15,587 nt of DNA from Ornithinimicrobium sp. (GTDB lineage Bacteria > Actinomycetota > Actinomycetes > Actinomycetales > Dermatophilaceae). Below the pieces are notes generated by a model, which saw only the letters and a program-made list of their open reading frames with translations, made no database searches and was not told the origin of the DNA. Below, piece by piece: positions 7,540 to 14,055 of this stretch. Within the stretch, counting starts at the first letter, position 1. The number at the start of each line of letters is the position of its first letter. Location of the stretch: NCBI GenBank assembly GCA_030145965.1, contig JASKZT010000087.1, forward strand, positions 1-15,587, read 5' to 3'. The position numbers and the translations under genes are program-made.

Positions 7540-8790
7540 GTGACGGATCAGCAGCACGTCGTCGCCACCTACAGCGTGGCGGTGGAGAAGGACCCGGAGG
7601 CCGCGGCGTCGATGCTCGCGGGGGAGCAGTCGGCCGGGACGTTCACCCAGGTCGCAGGCGACACCCCCGCGCTGCAGGAGCGCTTCGGTGCCCGCGTGCT
7701 CGACGTACGCGCGACAGGGCGCACCCGGGTGGCAGCCCGCGCCTACGACCGCCCACCCGGTGGCGCGGTGCCGGAGTACGACGTGCGGGTCGCCTACCCG
7801 TCGGGCAACTTCAGCGCCTCGGCCAGTCACCTGATGACCGTCGTCGCCGGCAACCTGTTCGAGCTCAAGGCACTGGCCGGTGTGCGCCTGGAGGACGTGG
7901 AGATCCCCGAGACCGTTGCTCGGCGGCTCCGGCTACCCATGGCCGCCGGCGTCCCTGGAAGCCGCCGGGCCATGCAGCGCCCGGAGGGGCCCATGCTGGG
8001 CACCATCGTCAAGCCCTCCGTCGGTCTGGACAACGAGCAGGTCACCCAGCTCACCGGGGTGCTGGCCGAGGCCGGCCTGGACCTGGTCAAGGACGACGAG
8101 CTGAATGCGGACCTGCTGCACGCCCCCTTGCTGGACCGGGTCAGCCGCGTCCAGGGCGAGCTGCGACGGCGCGGCGACCCCGGGACCCAGTACGCCTACA
8201 ACGTCACCGGAACCCTGTCGCACATGAAGCGCGCGGCCGACCACATCGAGTCCCTCGGAGGCACCACGGCCATGGTCGTCGTGCCGTGGGTCGGCCTCGA
8301 GGCCTTCGCCGAGCTGCGGAGCCACACGGCCCTGGTGCTGCACGCGCACCGTGCGGGGTGGGGAGCGCTCGACCGCTCCTCGGACGTGGGCGTGTCCTTC
8401 AAGGCCTACGCCAGGGTGCTGCGCCTCCTGGGAGCCGACCAGGTGCACGTGGGTGGACTGCGCAGCAAGTTCTGGGAGCACGCGTCGAGCATCCGCGGTT
8501 CGGTGGAGGCGCTGACCGTGCCGGATCCCGCGACCGCCCCGGCGCTCCCGGTGCTGTCCTCGGCCCAGACCGCCCTGACGGCCGCCGAGTCCTACCAGGC
8601 GCTGCAGACCCAGGACCTCCTCGTGATGGCCGGTGGAGGGATCCATGGCCATCCCGGCGGCCCGGCTGCGGGGGTACGCAGCATGCGTCTGGCCTGGGAC
8701 GCCGCCGTGAGCGGGACACCTCTCGCCGAGGTGGCGGCGCGTGAGCCGGACCTCGCCCGAGCCGTGGAGCACTTCTCGGAGCGCCCCTGA
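7540..8790 (+). CDS. RuBisCO-like protein (form IV RLP), possible 3-oxo-acid 4-phosphate decarboxylase or transcarboxylase/hydrolase
   Basis: 416-aa RuBisCO large-subunit homologue. The GTG start at 7540 has AAGGGAG six bases upstream; an in-frame GTG at 7447 would place the promoter inside the gene. Many RuBisCO positions can be matched (Rubisco numbering in brackets). Retained: Glu29 (E60), Thr34 (T65), Asn105 (N123), Lys158 (K175), the carbamylation/metal triad Lys184-Asp186-Glu187 (K201-D203-E204) in LVKDDE, His270-Arg271 (H294-R295), His303 (H327), loop-6 Lys310 (K334) and a GGG at 365-367 (403-405). Changed: Phe35 (W66), Ser160 (K177), Trp274 (H298), and SSA at 340-342 for SGG (379-381). 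It therefore keeps metal-enolate chemistry but probably not CO2 fixation. RLPs beside DUF1537 kinases act on 3-oxo-isoapionate 4-phosphate in D-apiose catabolism (OiaC decarboxylase, OiaX transcarboxylase/hydrolase). Which applies here cannot be told from sequence alone. Confidence 0.92.
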   Translation: MTDQQHVVATYSVAVEKDPEAAASMLAGEQSAGTFTQVAGDTPALQERFGARVLDVRATGRTRVAARAYDRPPGGAVPEYDVRVAYPSGNFSASASHLMTVVAGNLFELKALAGVRLEDVEIPETVARRLRLPMAAGVPGSRRAMQRPEGPMLGTIVKPSVGLDNEQVTQLTGVLAEAGLDLVKDDELNADLLHAPLLDRVSRVQGELRRRGDPGTQYAYNVTGTLSHMKRAADHIESLGGTTAMVVVPWVGLEAFAELRSHTALVLHAHRAGWGALDRSSDVGVSFKAYARVLRLLGADQVHVGGLRSKFWEHASSIRGSVEALTVPDPATAPALPVLSSAQTALTAAESYQALQTQDLLVMAGGGIHGHPGGPAAGVRSMRLAWDAAVSGTPLAEVAAREPDLARAVEHFSERP

Positions 8791-10058
8791 TGGAGATCTT
8801 CTTCGTCGCGGACGACTTCACCGGCGGGGTCGACGTCCTGCTCCAGGCGGCACGGTGCGGGCAACCGGCAAGCATGTTCCTCTCGGAGTCGGCCTTCCTC
8901 GCGGCCGACCCCGACCAGTTCAGCCCGTGCACCGGGATCGCCACGACGTTCCGCCGCTCCCCGCCGGCCGACGTCCGCGACACCCTGTCCAGGATCCTCG
9001 ACCATGGTGCCGGGCAGGATCCCCGGGTCGTGCAGTACAAGATCTGCAGCACGGCTGACTCCTCGCCGAGCCGGGGCTCGGTCCGCCCAGCGTTCGAGCA
9101 GTTCCTGCAGCGTGGTGCCGAACGGGTCGCGCTGCTCGTCGGGCAGCCGGGGCTCAGGCGCTACACCGCCTTCGCGAACCACTTCGCCAACGACCGGGGC
9201 GCCGTCTACCGGCTGGACCGGCAACCCACCATGGCCAACCACCCGAGCACCCCGATGCACGAGGCCGACCTGCGGCTGCACTTCGCCGAGCAGATCGGCG
9301 AGGAGGTCGGGAGCGTCACGCTGGAGGACATGCGCGAGCAGGAGAGCCTGGACCGAGCGTGGTCCCGAGAGGCCGAGGCCGGCAGGCGCATGGTCGTCCT
9401 GGACGTCGCGCGGCCGGAGGACCTGGCTACCCACGGCCGGGTGCTGGCCGAGGACCGTCCGGCGTACGTGATCGGCTCGGGGGGAGCGACCCTGGCGCTC
9501 GCGGCGGGGCTGGGCTGGTCGGAGGCGTCCGTGCACCACCAGCAGGCCGAGGCTGCGACGGGGCCCGTCCTCGTGGTGGTCGGCTCGTGCTCCCAGCTCA
9601 CCGCGGCGCAGGTCGACCACGTCGCCGACCGTGCCGGCTGGACGACGATCGCCTGGGACCCTGGTGAGGGGGAGGGGTCGATGGAGGTGGAGGTGCGCGA
9701 GCTGCTCGAGAGCGGTCAGCACGTGCTCGTGCACAGCGGCGGCGCTTCCGGTGCCCATCGACCGGACCTCGGGACGCGGGTCCCGCACGGGCTCGCCGGC
9801 ATCGTACGCTCGTCGCTCGGCAGCTTCGCCAGGCTCGTCGTCGCCGGCGGCGACACGTCGGGGGACGTGCTGACCCTCCTGGGTGCCACGAGCCTGACGA
9901 CCCTGGCGGTCCTCGACCGCGACACGTGTCTGTGCCTGGTCGACGGCATCATGGACCAGGAGATGGAGGTGGTCCTCAAGGGCGGCCAGATCGGCAGCGT
10001 GGACTTCTTCGTCCGCGCAGCGAGCGGTGACGAGAGCGACGGTGATGGGGACCAATAA
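8790..10058 (+). CDS. DUF1537 four-carbon acid sugar kinase, OiaK-like (RLP-associated)
   Basis: 422-aa kinase of the four-carbon acid sugar kinase family. The ATG at 8790 shares one base with the RLP stop (TGATG). The N-terminus carries VADDFTGGVD (6-15). The C-terminal nucleotide domain has GGDTSG, a later LKGGQIGSVDFF block in place of KSGNFG, and an acidic tail. The central substrate block reads QPGLRRYTAFANHFA followed by HPSTPMHEADL, whereas the otnK in this window has PDNGRTVYQGHLF and HPLNPMRDS. From memory, the LRRYTAF / TPM-EADL pattern is typical of DUF1537 kinases next to RLPs, such as 3-oxo-isoapionate kinase. It presumably makes the phosphorylated 3-oxo acid used by the RLP. Its last 14 bases overlap the deoR-family gene. 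The family is sure; the substrate is inferred. Confidence 0.92.
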   Translation: MEIFFVADDFTGGVDVLLQAARCGQPASMFLSESAFLAADPDQFSPCTGIATTFRRSPPADVRDTLSRILDHGAGQDPRVVQYKICSTADSSPSRGSVRPAFEQFLQRGAERVALLVGQPGLRRYTAFANHFANDRGAVYRLDRQPTMANHPSTPMHEADLRLHFAEQIGEEVGSVTLEDMREQESLDRAWSREAEAGRRMVVLDVARPEDLATHGRVLAEDRPAYVIGSGGATLALAAGLGWSEASVHHQQAEAATGPVLVVVGSCSQLTAAQVDHVADRAGWTTIAWDPGEGEGSMEVEVRELLESGQHVLVHSGGASGAHRPDLGTRVPHGLAGIVRSSLGSFARLVVAGGDTSGDVLTLLGATSLTTLAVLDRDTCLCLVDGIMDQEMEVVLKGGQIGSVDFFVRAASGDESDGDGDQ

Positions 10059-10812
10059 GCGCAAGCGGCAGGAGACGATCCTCGGCGCCCTCAGGCGTGA
10101 GGGGCGGGTCGACGTGACGGCCCTTGCGGCCACGCTCGAGGTGTCGCCCATGACCGTCCGGCGGGACATGGCGGACCTGAGCGGTCGGGGCCTGATCAAC
10201 CGCGTGCACGGCGGGGCGACGAGCCGACAGGATCCGACGATCCGGGCGGGCGTCATGCGGGAGGAGAAGCAGGCCCTGGCGCGCTGGGTCGTGGAGACCG
10301 TGATGGACGACCAGTTCCTGGGCCTCGACGTCGGCAGCACGTGCACCGCCATCGCCCGCGAGCTCGACGCTCGCGGCAACGTGACGGTGCTCTCCAACTC
10401 GCTGGAGGCGCTGCACGTCATGCGCAACCCCTCCGTGGAACGGTTGTGCGTCGCCGGCCAGATCAACGCGGAGGGGTCCATCGTGCCGCACGACGTCAGG
10501 GCCGCCCTCGAGCCCTACGTGCTGGACAAGGTCATCCTGGGGTGCGGCGGGGTCAGCGTCTCCCGCGGAGCGACCTATCACGAGGTGCAGGAGACGTTCT
10601 TCCGCAAGGCACTCATGGAGCACGCCTCAGAGGTTCTTCTCGTGGCCGACCACACGAAGCTGGGGCGAGAGTCGAGCTTCTCCCTGGGCAAGCTGTCTCT
10701 CATCGACGTCCTCGTGACGACGCGGGAGCCGGAGCGGTCGCTGGGCGAGGCGCTGTCGTCGGCGGGGGTGCAGGTCGAGGTCGTCGACGTACCTGTCGCT
10801 ACCTCTGCCTGA
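10045..10812 (+). CDS. DeoR/GlpR-family transcriptional regulator
   Basis: 255-aa regulator, the usual length for the family. An N-terminal DeoR winged helix-turn-helix lies at about residues 8-58, with recognition region LEVSPMTVRRDMADL and the diagnostic RVHGGA end. The C-terminal DeoR sensor domain (about 75-245) is related to sugar-phosphate isomerase folds and normally binds a phosphorylated sugar. Its DVGST loop is at 95-99, and downstream blocks include GCGGVS and VADHTKLG. The ATG at 10045 was chosen for the KRKRQETIL start. In-frame GTGs at 10042 and 10027 are alternatives with weaker context. It overlaps the kinase by 14 bases, so it is co-transcribed with the RLP operon. It probably represses both divergent operons through the TGTTCG sites and is relieved by a pathway phosphate intermediate (inference). 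Confidence 0.92.
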   Translation: MGTNKRKRQETILGALRREGRVDVTALAATLEVSPMTVRRDMADLSGRGLINRVHGGATSRQDPTIRAGVMREEKQALARWVVETVMDDQFLGLDVGSTCTAIARELDARGNVTVLSNSLEALHVMRNPSVERLCVAGQINAEGSIVPHDVRAALEPYVLDKVILGCGGVSVSRGATYHEVQETFFRKALMEHASEVLLVADHTKLGRESSFSLGKLSLIDVLVTTREPERSLGEALSSAGVQVEVVDVPVATSA

Positions 10813-10821
10813 CCACACTCG

Positions 10822-11694
10822 TCAGACGGTCCGGTCGTCAGGCGTCCCGACCTGGTGGTCCGGTCCGGGGGCCTCCGGCAGCTCGCTGGCGCGCACCAGG
10901 CGCAGCGCCGTGACGAAGATCAGGCCGCCCAGCATGTTGAGCGGCACGACGTACCAGAACCAGCCCAGCCACTCGGCGTACGAGACCGAGCCCTCCGCAT
11001 GGATCGCCCCGAAGATGAGGAACGAGTCCAGGACGGAGTGGAACAGGCTCAGCCCGGCCAGGAGAAGGCCGGCCGAGAACGCGGCGACGACCTTCACCCC
11101 GTCCGAGTCGGTCCCCGCCTGCATCCGCGTCAGGACGGTGATGACGATGCCACCGAGCAGCGACAGCGCCACGGATCGCAGGTCCAGCGGCGCATCGACG
11201 AAGTGCCGTGCGCTCTCGGTCAGCAGCGCCCCGAACTCGGGGAAGGCCTGTGCGACCAGCCACATGAACACCCACCCGCCGATCAGGTTGGTCACGAGCG
11301 TGGTCCCCCAGAGCCGCACCAGCTGCAGCACCGTCCCGCGGCGGGCGGACAGCGCCATGATCGGCAGGAGGAAGCCCTCGGTGAACAGCTCGCTGTGCGC
11401 CAGGTAGAGCGCCACGAGGCCGATGCCGAAGGCGAGCCCGGCCAGGAGATGGTTGTCGGTCTCGTGCAGCACCGCCAGGTAGGCGAGGATGCCCAGACCG
11501 ATCTCCATGCCCCCGAAGAGACCGGTGGTGATGAGGACCCGCCAGCTGCGGTGCAGCCGCGCGGCCCCCTGGTCGACCGCTCCCCGGAAGGACTCGACGA
11601 CCTCCTCCTCGACACCCTCGGCGGCCGGGTCCACGCGCCCATCGGCGTCCTCGGCGACCTTGTCGTTCGTGGGCCGTGCGGACGCCTCGCTCAT
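10822..11694 (-). CDS. Formate/nitrite transporter (FNT) family membrane channel
   Basis: 290-aa protein of the FNT family, pentameric channels for small monovalent anions such as formate, nitrite or hydrosulfide. An acidic hydrophilic N-terminus (about 48 residues, including AEGVEEEVVESF) precedes six hydrophobic segments. Family landmarks are the first half-helix loop region SELFTEGFLLPIM (101-113) and His219 in LFHSVLDSF, at the place of the central pore histidine. The SELFTE loop suggests the YfdC-like branch rather than FocA/NirC proper, a tentative subgroup call. The ATG at 11694 has GGAGG four bases upstream. It follows the small acidic gene by 11 nt on the same strand, so the two are likely co-transcribed. 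It ends 9 nt from the convergent deoR-family gene and has no visible link to sugar acids. Substrate unknown. Confidence 0.88.
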   Translation of the reverse strand: MSEASARPTNDKVAEDADGRVDPAAEGVEEEVVESFRGAVDQGAARLHRSWRVLITTGLFGGMEIGLGILAYLAVLHETDNHLLAGLAFGIGLVALYLAHSELFTEGFLLPIMALSARRGTVLQLVRLWGTTLVTNLIGGWVFMWLVAQAFPEFGALLTESARHFVDAPLDLRSVALSLLGGIVITVLTRMQAGTDSDGVKVVAAFSAGLLLAGLSLFHSVLDSFLIFGAIHAEGSVSYAEWLGWFWYVVPLNMLGGLIFVTALRLVRASELPEAPGPDHQVGTPDDRTV

Positions 11695-11705
11695 GGTGCC
11701 TCCGC

Positions 11706-11945
11706 TCAGGAAGTGCCGGGATCCTGGTTCGCCACGAACTGCACGAGCTCGGCCGGGACCGTCGCCTGCCCGTCCTCGGTCTGCGGCCACCAGTCGGCCG
11801 CGCGGGCCACGCCTGCGTCGCGCAGCTCGGTGACCATCCAGTCCGGCACCGGGTCGTCCTCGACGAGGCGGGCGGCCTCCTCCTGCTGCTCCGGCGACAG
11901 GGTCAGCCACCAGCTCTGCAGTGCGTCCTTCTCTTCGTCAGCCAT
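11706..11945 (-). CDS. Small acidic tryptophan-rich hypothetical protein
   Basis: 79-aa soluble protein of unknown function. It is strongly acidic (start MADEEKDAL, then SPEQQEEAARLVEDDP) with Trp at residues 12, 13, 36, 52 and 53, and no membrane segment, signal peptide or cysteine. The ATG at 11945 is chosen because codon use and composition change there; upstream codons are Arg/Pro-rich and non-coding in character. The base context GGGGGC directly before the ATG is a poor ribosome binding site, but a TACGGT (-10-like) lies 7 nt upstream, so the message may be leaderless. It is paired with the FNT gene 11 nt downstream. No family recognised. Confidence 0.7.
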   Translation of the reverse strand: MADEEKDALQSWWLTLSPEQQEEAARLVEDDPVPDWMVTELRDAGVARAADWWPQTEDGQATVPAELVQFVANQDPGTS

Positions 11946-12089
11946 GCCCCCGACCGTAGTCCCCGGGCCGACACGTCTCCTGCCGGTCCGACGCGCCACC
12001 CTGGTGGCGCGGCGGGGGCAGCAGCCGGCTGAGGGTCGGCCCTGCGGTGGCGCCGGTGCCATACTGAGCCACCCGACAGAAGAGGACCC
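11946..12089. promoter_or_regulatory. Divergent intergenic region with a perfect inverted repeat
   Basis: 144 bp between the small acidic gene (leftward) and the DedA gene (rightward). It must hold both promoters. Seen: TACGGT (11958-11953, minus strand) ending 7 nt before the leftward ATG; a weak extended -10 candidate, TGCCATACT (12057-12065), upstream of DedA; and the 11992-12011 palindrome. No convincing -35 boxes. Confidence 0.45.
11992..12011. repeat. Perfect 9-bp inverted repeat, 2-nt centre
   Basis: CGCGCCACC, then CT, then GGTGGCGCG. It sits in the divergent gap about 47 bp from the leftward start and 78 bp from the DedA start. There is no T-run after it and a 2-nt loop is too tight for a normal hairpin, so an operator for a dimeric regulator is more likely than a terminator. 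Confidence 0.55.
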
Positions 12090-12716
12090 ATGGTCGAGGC
12101 GCTCAACGCCTACATCGAGGCGAACGCCGACTCCGTGTGGCTGCTGCCGGTCGTGCTGCTGGTGTGCATCCTCGACGGCCTGCTCCCGCCCGCGCCCGCG
12201 GAGCCCGTCCTGGTCGCCCTCGGGGCCGTGGCGGTCGCGACGGGCCAGCCGGACGTCCTGGCGCTCATGGCCGTGGCGGCCGCGGGCGGCTTCCTCGGGG
12301 ACAACCTCGCCTACACCCTCGGCCGCTACACCAGGCTCGGCCGGCTGCGGGAGAGCCGTCGACCCAAGGTGCGCGGCTTCGTCACCTGGGTCGGGCGGCT
12401 CCTGCTGCGGCGCGGCGGCATGATCATCATCGCCTGCCGCTACGTCCCGGGCGGGCGTCAGATCGTCAACCTCACCGCGGGCGCCATGGAGTTCCCCCGC
12501 CGGCGGTTCATCCTCTTCGACGGCATCGCGGTCACCACCTGGGCCGCCTACAACGTCGGCATCGGTGCGCTGGCCGGCAGCTGGCTGGAGGACCAGCCGC
12601 TGTGGGGCGCGCTCGGCGCGGTCGTGCTCGCCCTGGCGCTGGGATGGCTGGCCGAGCGCGTCTCCCAGTGGTGGCGGGACCGGGCCGGGAGCGGGGTCGC
12701 CCAGGAGGCGGCGTAG
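12090..12716 (+). CDS. DedA family (SNARE-associated / VTT domain) membrane protein
   Basis: 208-aa integral membrane protein of the DedA/VTT family; characterised members flip polyprenyl phosphate or phospholipids and support envelope homeostasis. Visible signatures: LPPAPAEPVLVALG (31-45) in the first re-entrant region, GDNLAYTLGRYTR (70-82), and the diagnostic CRYVPGGRQIVNLTAGAMEF (116-135) with Arg117 and Arg123, then a C-terminal helical pair. The ATG at 12090 has AGAGGA 4 nt upstream. Full length. It is divergent from the FNT pair and is followed after a 106-nt gap by an MFS gene. Confidence 0.9.
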   Translation: MVEALNAYIEANADSVWLLPVVLLVCILDGLLPPAPAEPVLVALGAVAVATGQPDVLALMAVAAAGGFLGDNLAYTLGRYTRLGRLRESRRPKVRGFVTWVGRLLLRRGGMIIIACRYVPGGRQIVNLTAGAMEFPRRRFILFDGIAVTTWAAYNVGIGALAGSWLEDQPLWGALGAVVLALALGWLAERVSQWWRDRAGSGVAQEAA

Positions 12717-12769
12717 GCGACCCCGGCCGTGGCTGCCGGTCCTCGGGGCCGGTCGTAGGCTCGTCCCCG

Positions 12770-12826
12770 ATGCCTCCCCACGCCGCGCCTCTGCACGCTC
12801 GCCTCCGGCGCGCGCGGCGGCCGTGA
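12770..12826 (+). CDS. Possible 18-residue leader ORF upstream of the MFS gene
   Basis: A short frame begins at ATG 12770 and ends in TGA at 12824-12826, overlapping the MFS GTG start as GTGA. It encodes an Arg/Pro/Ala-rich peptide (starts MPPHAAPLHARLRR). TAGGCT at 12756-12761 matches the actinobacterial -10 pattern and ends 8 nt before this ATG, while no ribosome binding site is present. That is the layout of a leaderless start. It could translationally couple the poorly initiated MFS gene. Chance occurrence in GC-rich DNA is a real alternative. Confidence 0.3.
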   Translation: MPPHAAPLHARLRRARRP

Positions 12827-14025
12827 CGGCGGGGACGGCCGGGCACGCCCGCGGCAGCGCGGCCTACCGGCGCCTCCTCGCGGCCCTGCTGTGCGCCGGC
12901 ATCGCGACCTTCGCCCAGCTCTACTCGCCCCAGGGCGTCCTGCCGCAGGTGGCGGCCGACCTCGGCACGACCGCCGACCGCGCCGCCCTCACCGTCTCCG
13001 CGGCGACCCTGGGGCTGGCGCTCGCCGTCGTGCCGTGGTCGTTCGTCGGCGACCGGGTGGGGCGGCTGCGCGCCATGGTCGTCGCGGTGGTCGCCGCCAC
13101 CGTGCTCGGGCTCGTCTCGGCGTGGGCGCCGACGTTCGAGGCGGTGCTGGCCCTGCGTCTCCTGGAGGGTGCGGCGCTGGGTGGCGTGCCGGCCCTGGCG
13201 ATGGCCTACCTCAACGAGGAGGTCGACGCCCGGGCCGCCTCCGTCGCGGCCGGGTGGTTCGTCGGCGGCACCACGGTCGGGGGGCTTCTCGGCCGGGTCG
13301 TCGCGACGCCCGTCGCCGACGTCACCTCGTGGCGGGTCGGGATGACGACGGTCTCCGCGCTCGCAGCCCTGGCGGCCGTGGCCTTCGTCCTGCTCGCCCC
13401 GCGGGAGCGCCGCTTCGTCCCCGTGCGCGGCGCCGGCGTGCTGGCCCAGACCGGCCGGGTCCTGGTCAACCTGCGCGACCGTCCCCTCCTCGGGCTCTAC
13501 CTCACGGCCTTCCTCCTCATGGGGGGCTTCGTCGCGGTCTACAACTACCTCGGCTTCCGCCTCACTGCGGAGCCCTACCTGCTGCCCGGCTGGGCGGTCG
13601 GGCTGGTCTTCCTCGCCTACCTCGCCGGCACCGTCTCCGCGCCCCGGGCGGGCGAGCTCGCCCAGCGCCACGGCAGGTATGCCGTGCTCGTCGCGGGGGT
13701 GCTGGTCATGGCCGTGGGGCTGCTCATGACCCTGGCCCGTCCGCTGTGGCTGGTGCTGCCCGGCCTGCTCGTGCTGACGGCCGGCTTCTTCGCCGCGCAC
13801 TCGGTCGCCTCGGGATGGGCGGGGGCACGGGCGGTGACGGCCCGCTCGCAGTCGACGGGGCTGTACAACCTGGCCTACTACGGCGGCTCGAGCGTGCTCG
13901 GCTGGGCCGGCGGGCTGGCCTTCGAGGCTGTCGGCTGGGGCGGGGTCGTGGGCTTCGTCGCAGTGGTCGTCCTGGCGACACTCGCCGTCCAGCACGTTCT
14001 CGTGCGTCCGGGGTCGGTACCGTGA
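12823..14025 (+). CDS. Major facilitator superfamily transporter (YnfM/AraJ-like efflux type)
   Basis: About 400-aa, 12-helix MFS transporter. Motif A, GDRVGRLR (76-83), lies in the loop between helices 2 and 3. Helix 1 is followed by FAQLYSPQGVLPQVAADLG, which resembles the YnfM-like DHA1 branch, as does the C-terminal TGLYNLAYYGGSSVLGWAGG block. A second cytoplasmic loop (RERRFVPV) separates the halves. The frame is open from 12565, but the upstream part overlaps DedA and is Arg/Pro/Ser-rich, so the GTG at 12823 is taken as the start. Its ribosome binding site is poor. Substrate unknown; drug, sugar or metabolite efflux are typical of the group. Confidence 0.87.
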   Translation: MTAGTAGHARGSAAYRRLLAALLCAGIATFAQLYSPQGVLPQVAADLGTTADRAALTVSAATLGLALAVVPWSFVGDRVGRLRAMVVAVVAATVLGLVSAWAPTFEAVLALRLLEGAALGGVPALAMAYLNEEVDARAASVAAGWFVGGTTVGGLLGRVVATPVADVTSWRVGMTTVSALAALAAVAFVLLAPRERRFVPVRGAGVLAQTGRVLVNLRDRPLLGLYLTAFLLMGGFVAVYNYLGFRLTAEPYLLPGWAVGLVFLAYLAGTVSAPRAGELAQRHGRYAVLVAGVLVMAVGLLMTLARPLWLVLPGLLVLTAGFFAAHSVASGWAGARAVTARSQSTGLYNLAYYGGSSVLGWAGGLAFEAVGWGGVVGFVAVVVLATLAVQHVLVRPGSVP

Positions 14026-14055
14026 CAGGTGTTCACCGCCGAGCAAGGAGGCACC

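Noticed and set aside
7540-8790. Genuine CO2-fixing RuBisCO
   Set aside because: Several RuBisCO-specific residues are replaced (K177, H298 and SGG equivalents), and no phosphoribulokinase or other Calvin-cycle gene is present; kinase and operon context point to sugar-acid catabolism.
10807-10843. Bidirectional terminator between the deoR-family and FNT genes
   Set aside because: GCCTGACC can pair with GGTC-gtc-AGGC only with a 3-nt bulge and an 18-nt loop, and no T-run follows on either strand. Too weak to annotate.
10855-12423. 522-codon plus-strand frame across the FNT region
   Set aside because: It is antisense to the FNT and small acidic genes and out of frame with DedA; no domain is recognisable.
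12565-12822. MFS start at ATG 12565
   Set aside because: The added 86 residues overlap DedA and are Arg/Pro/Ser-rich with no membrane segment, unlike any MFS N-terminus.
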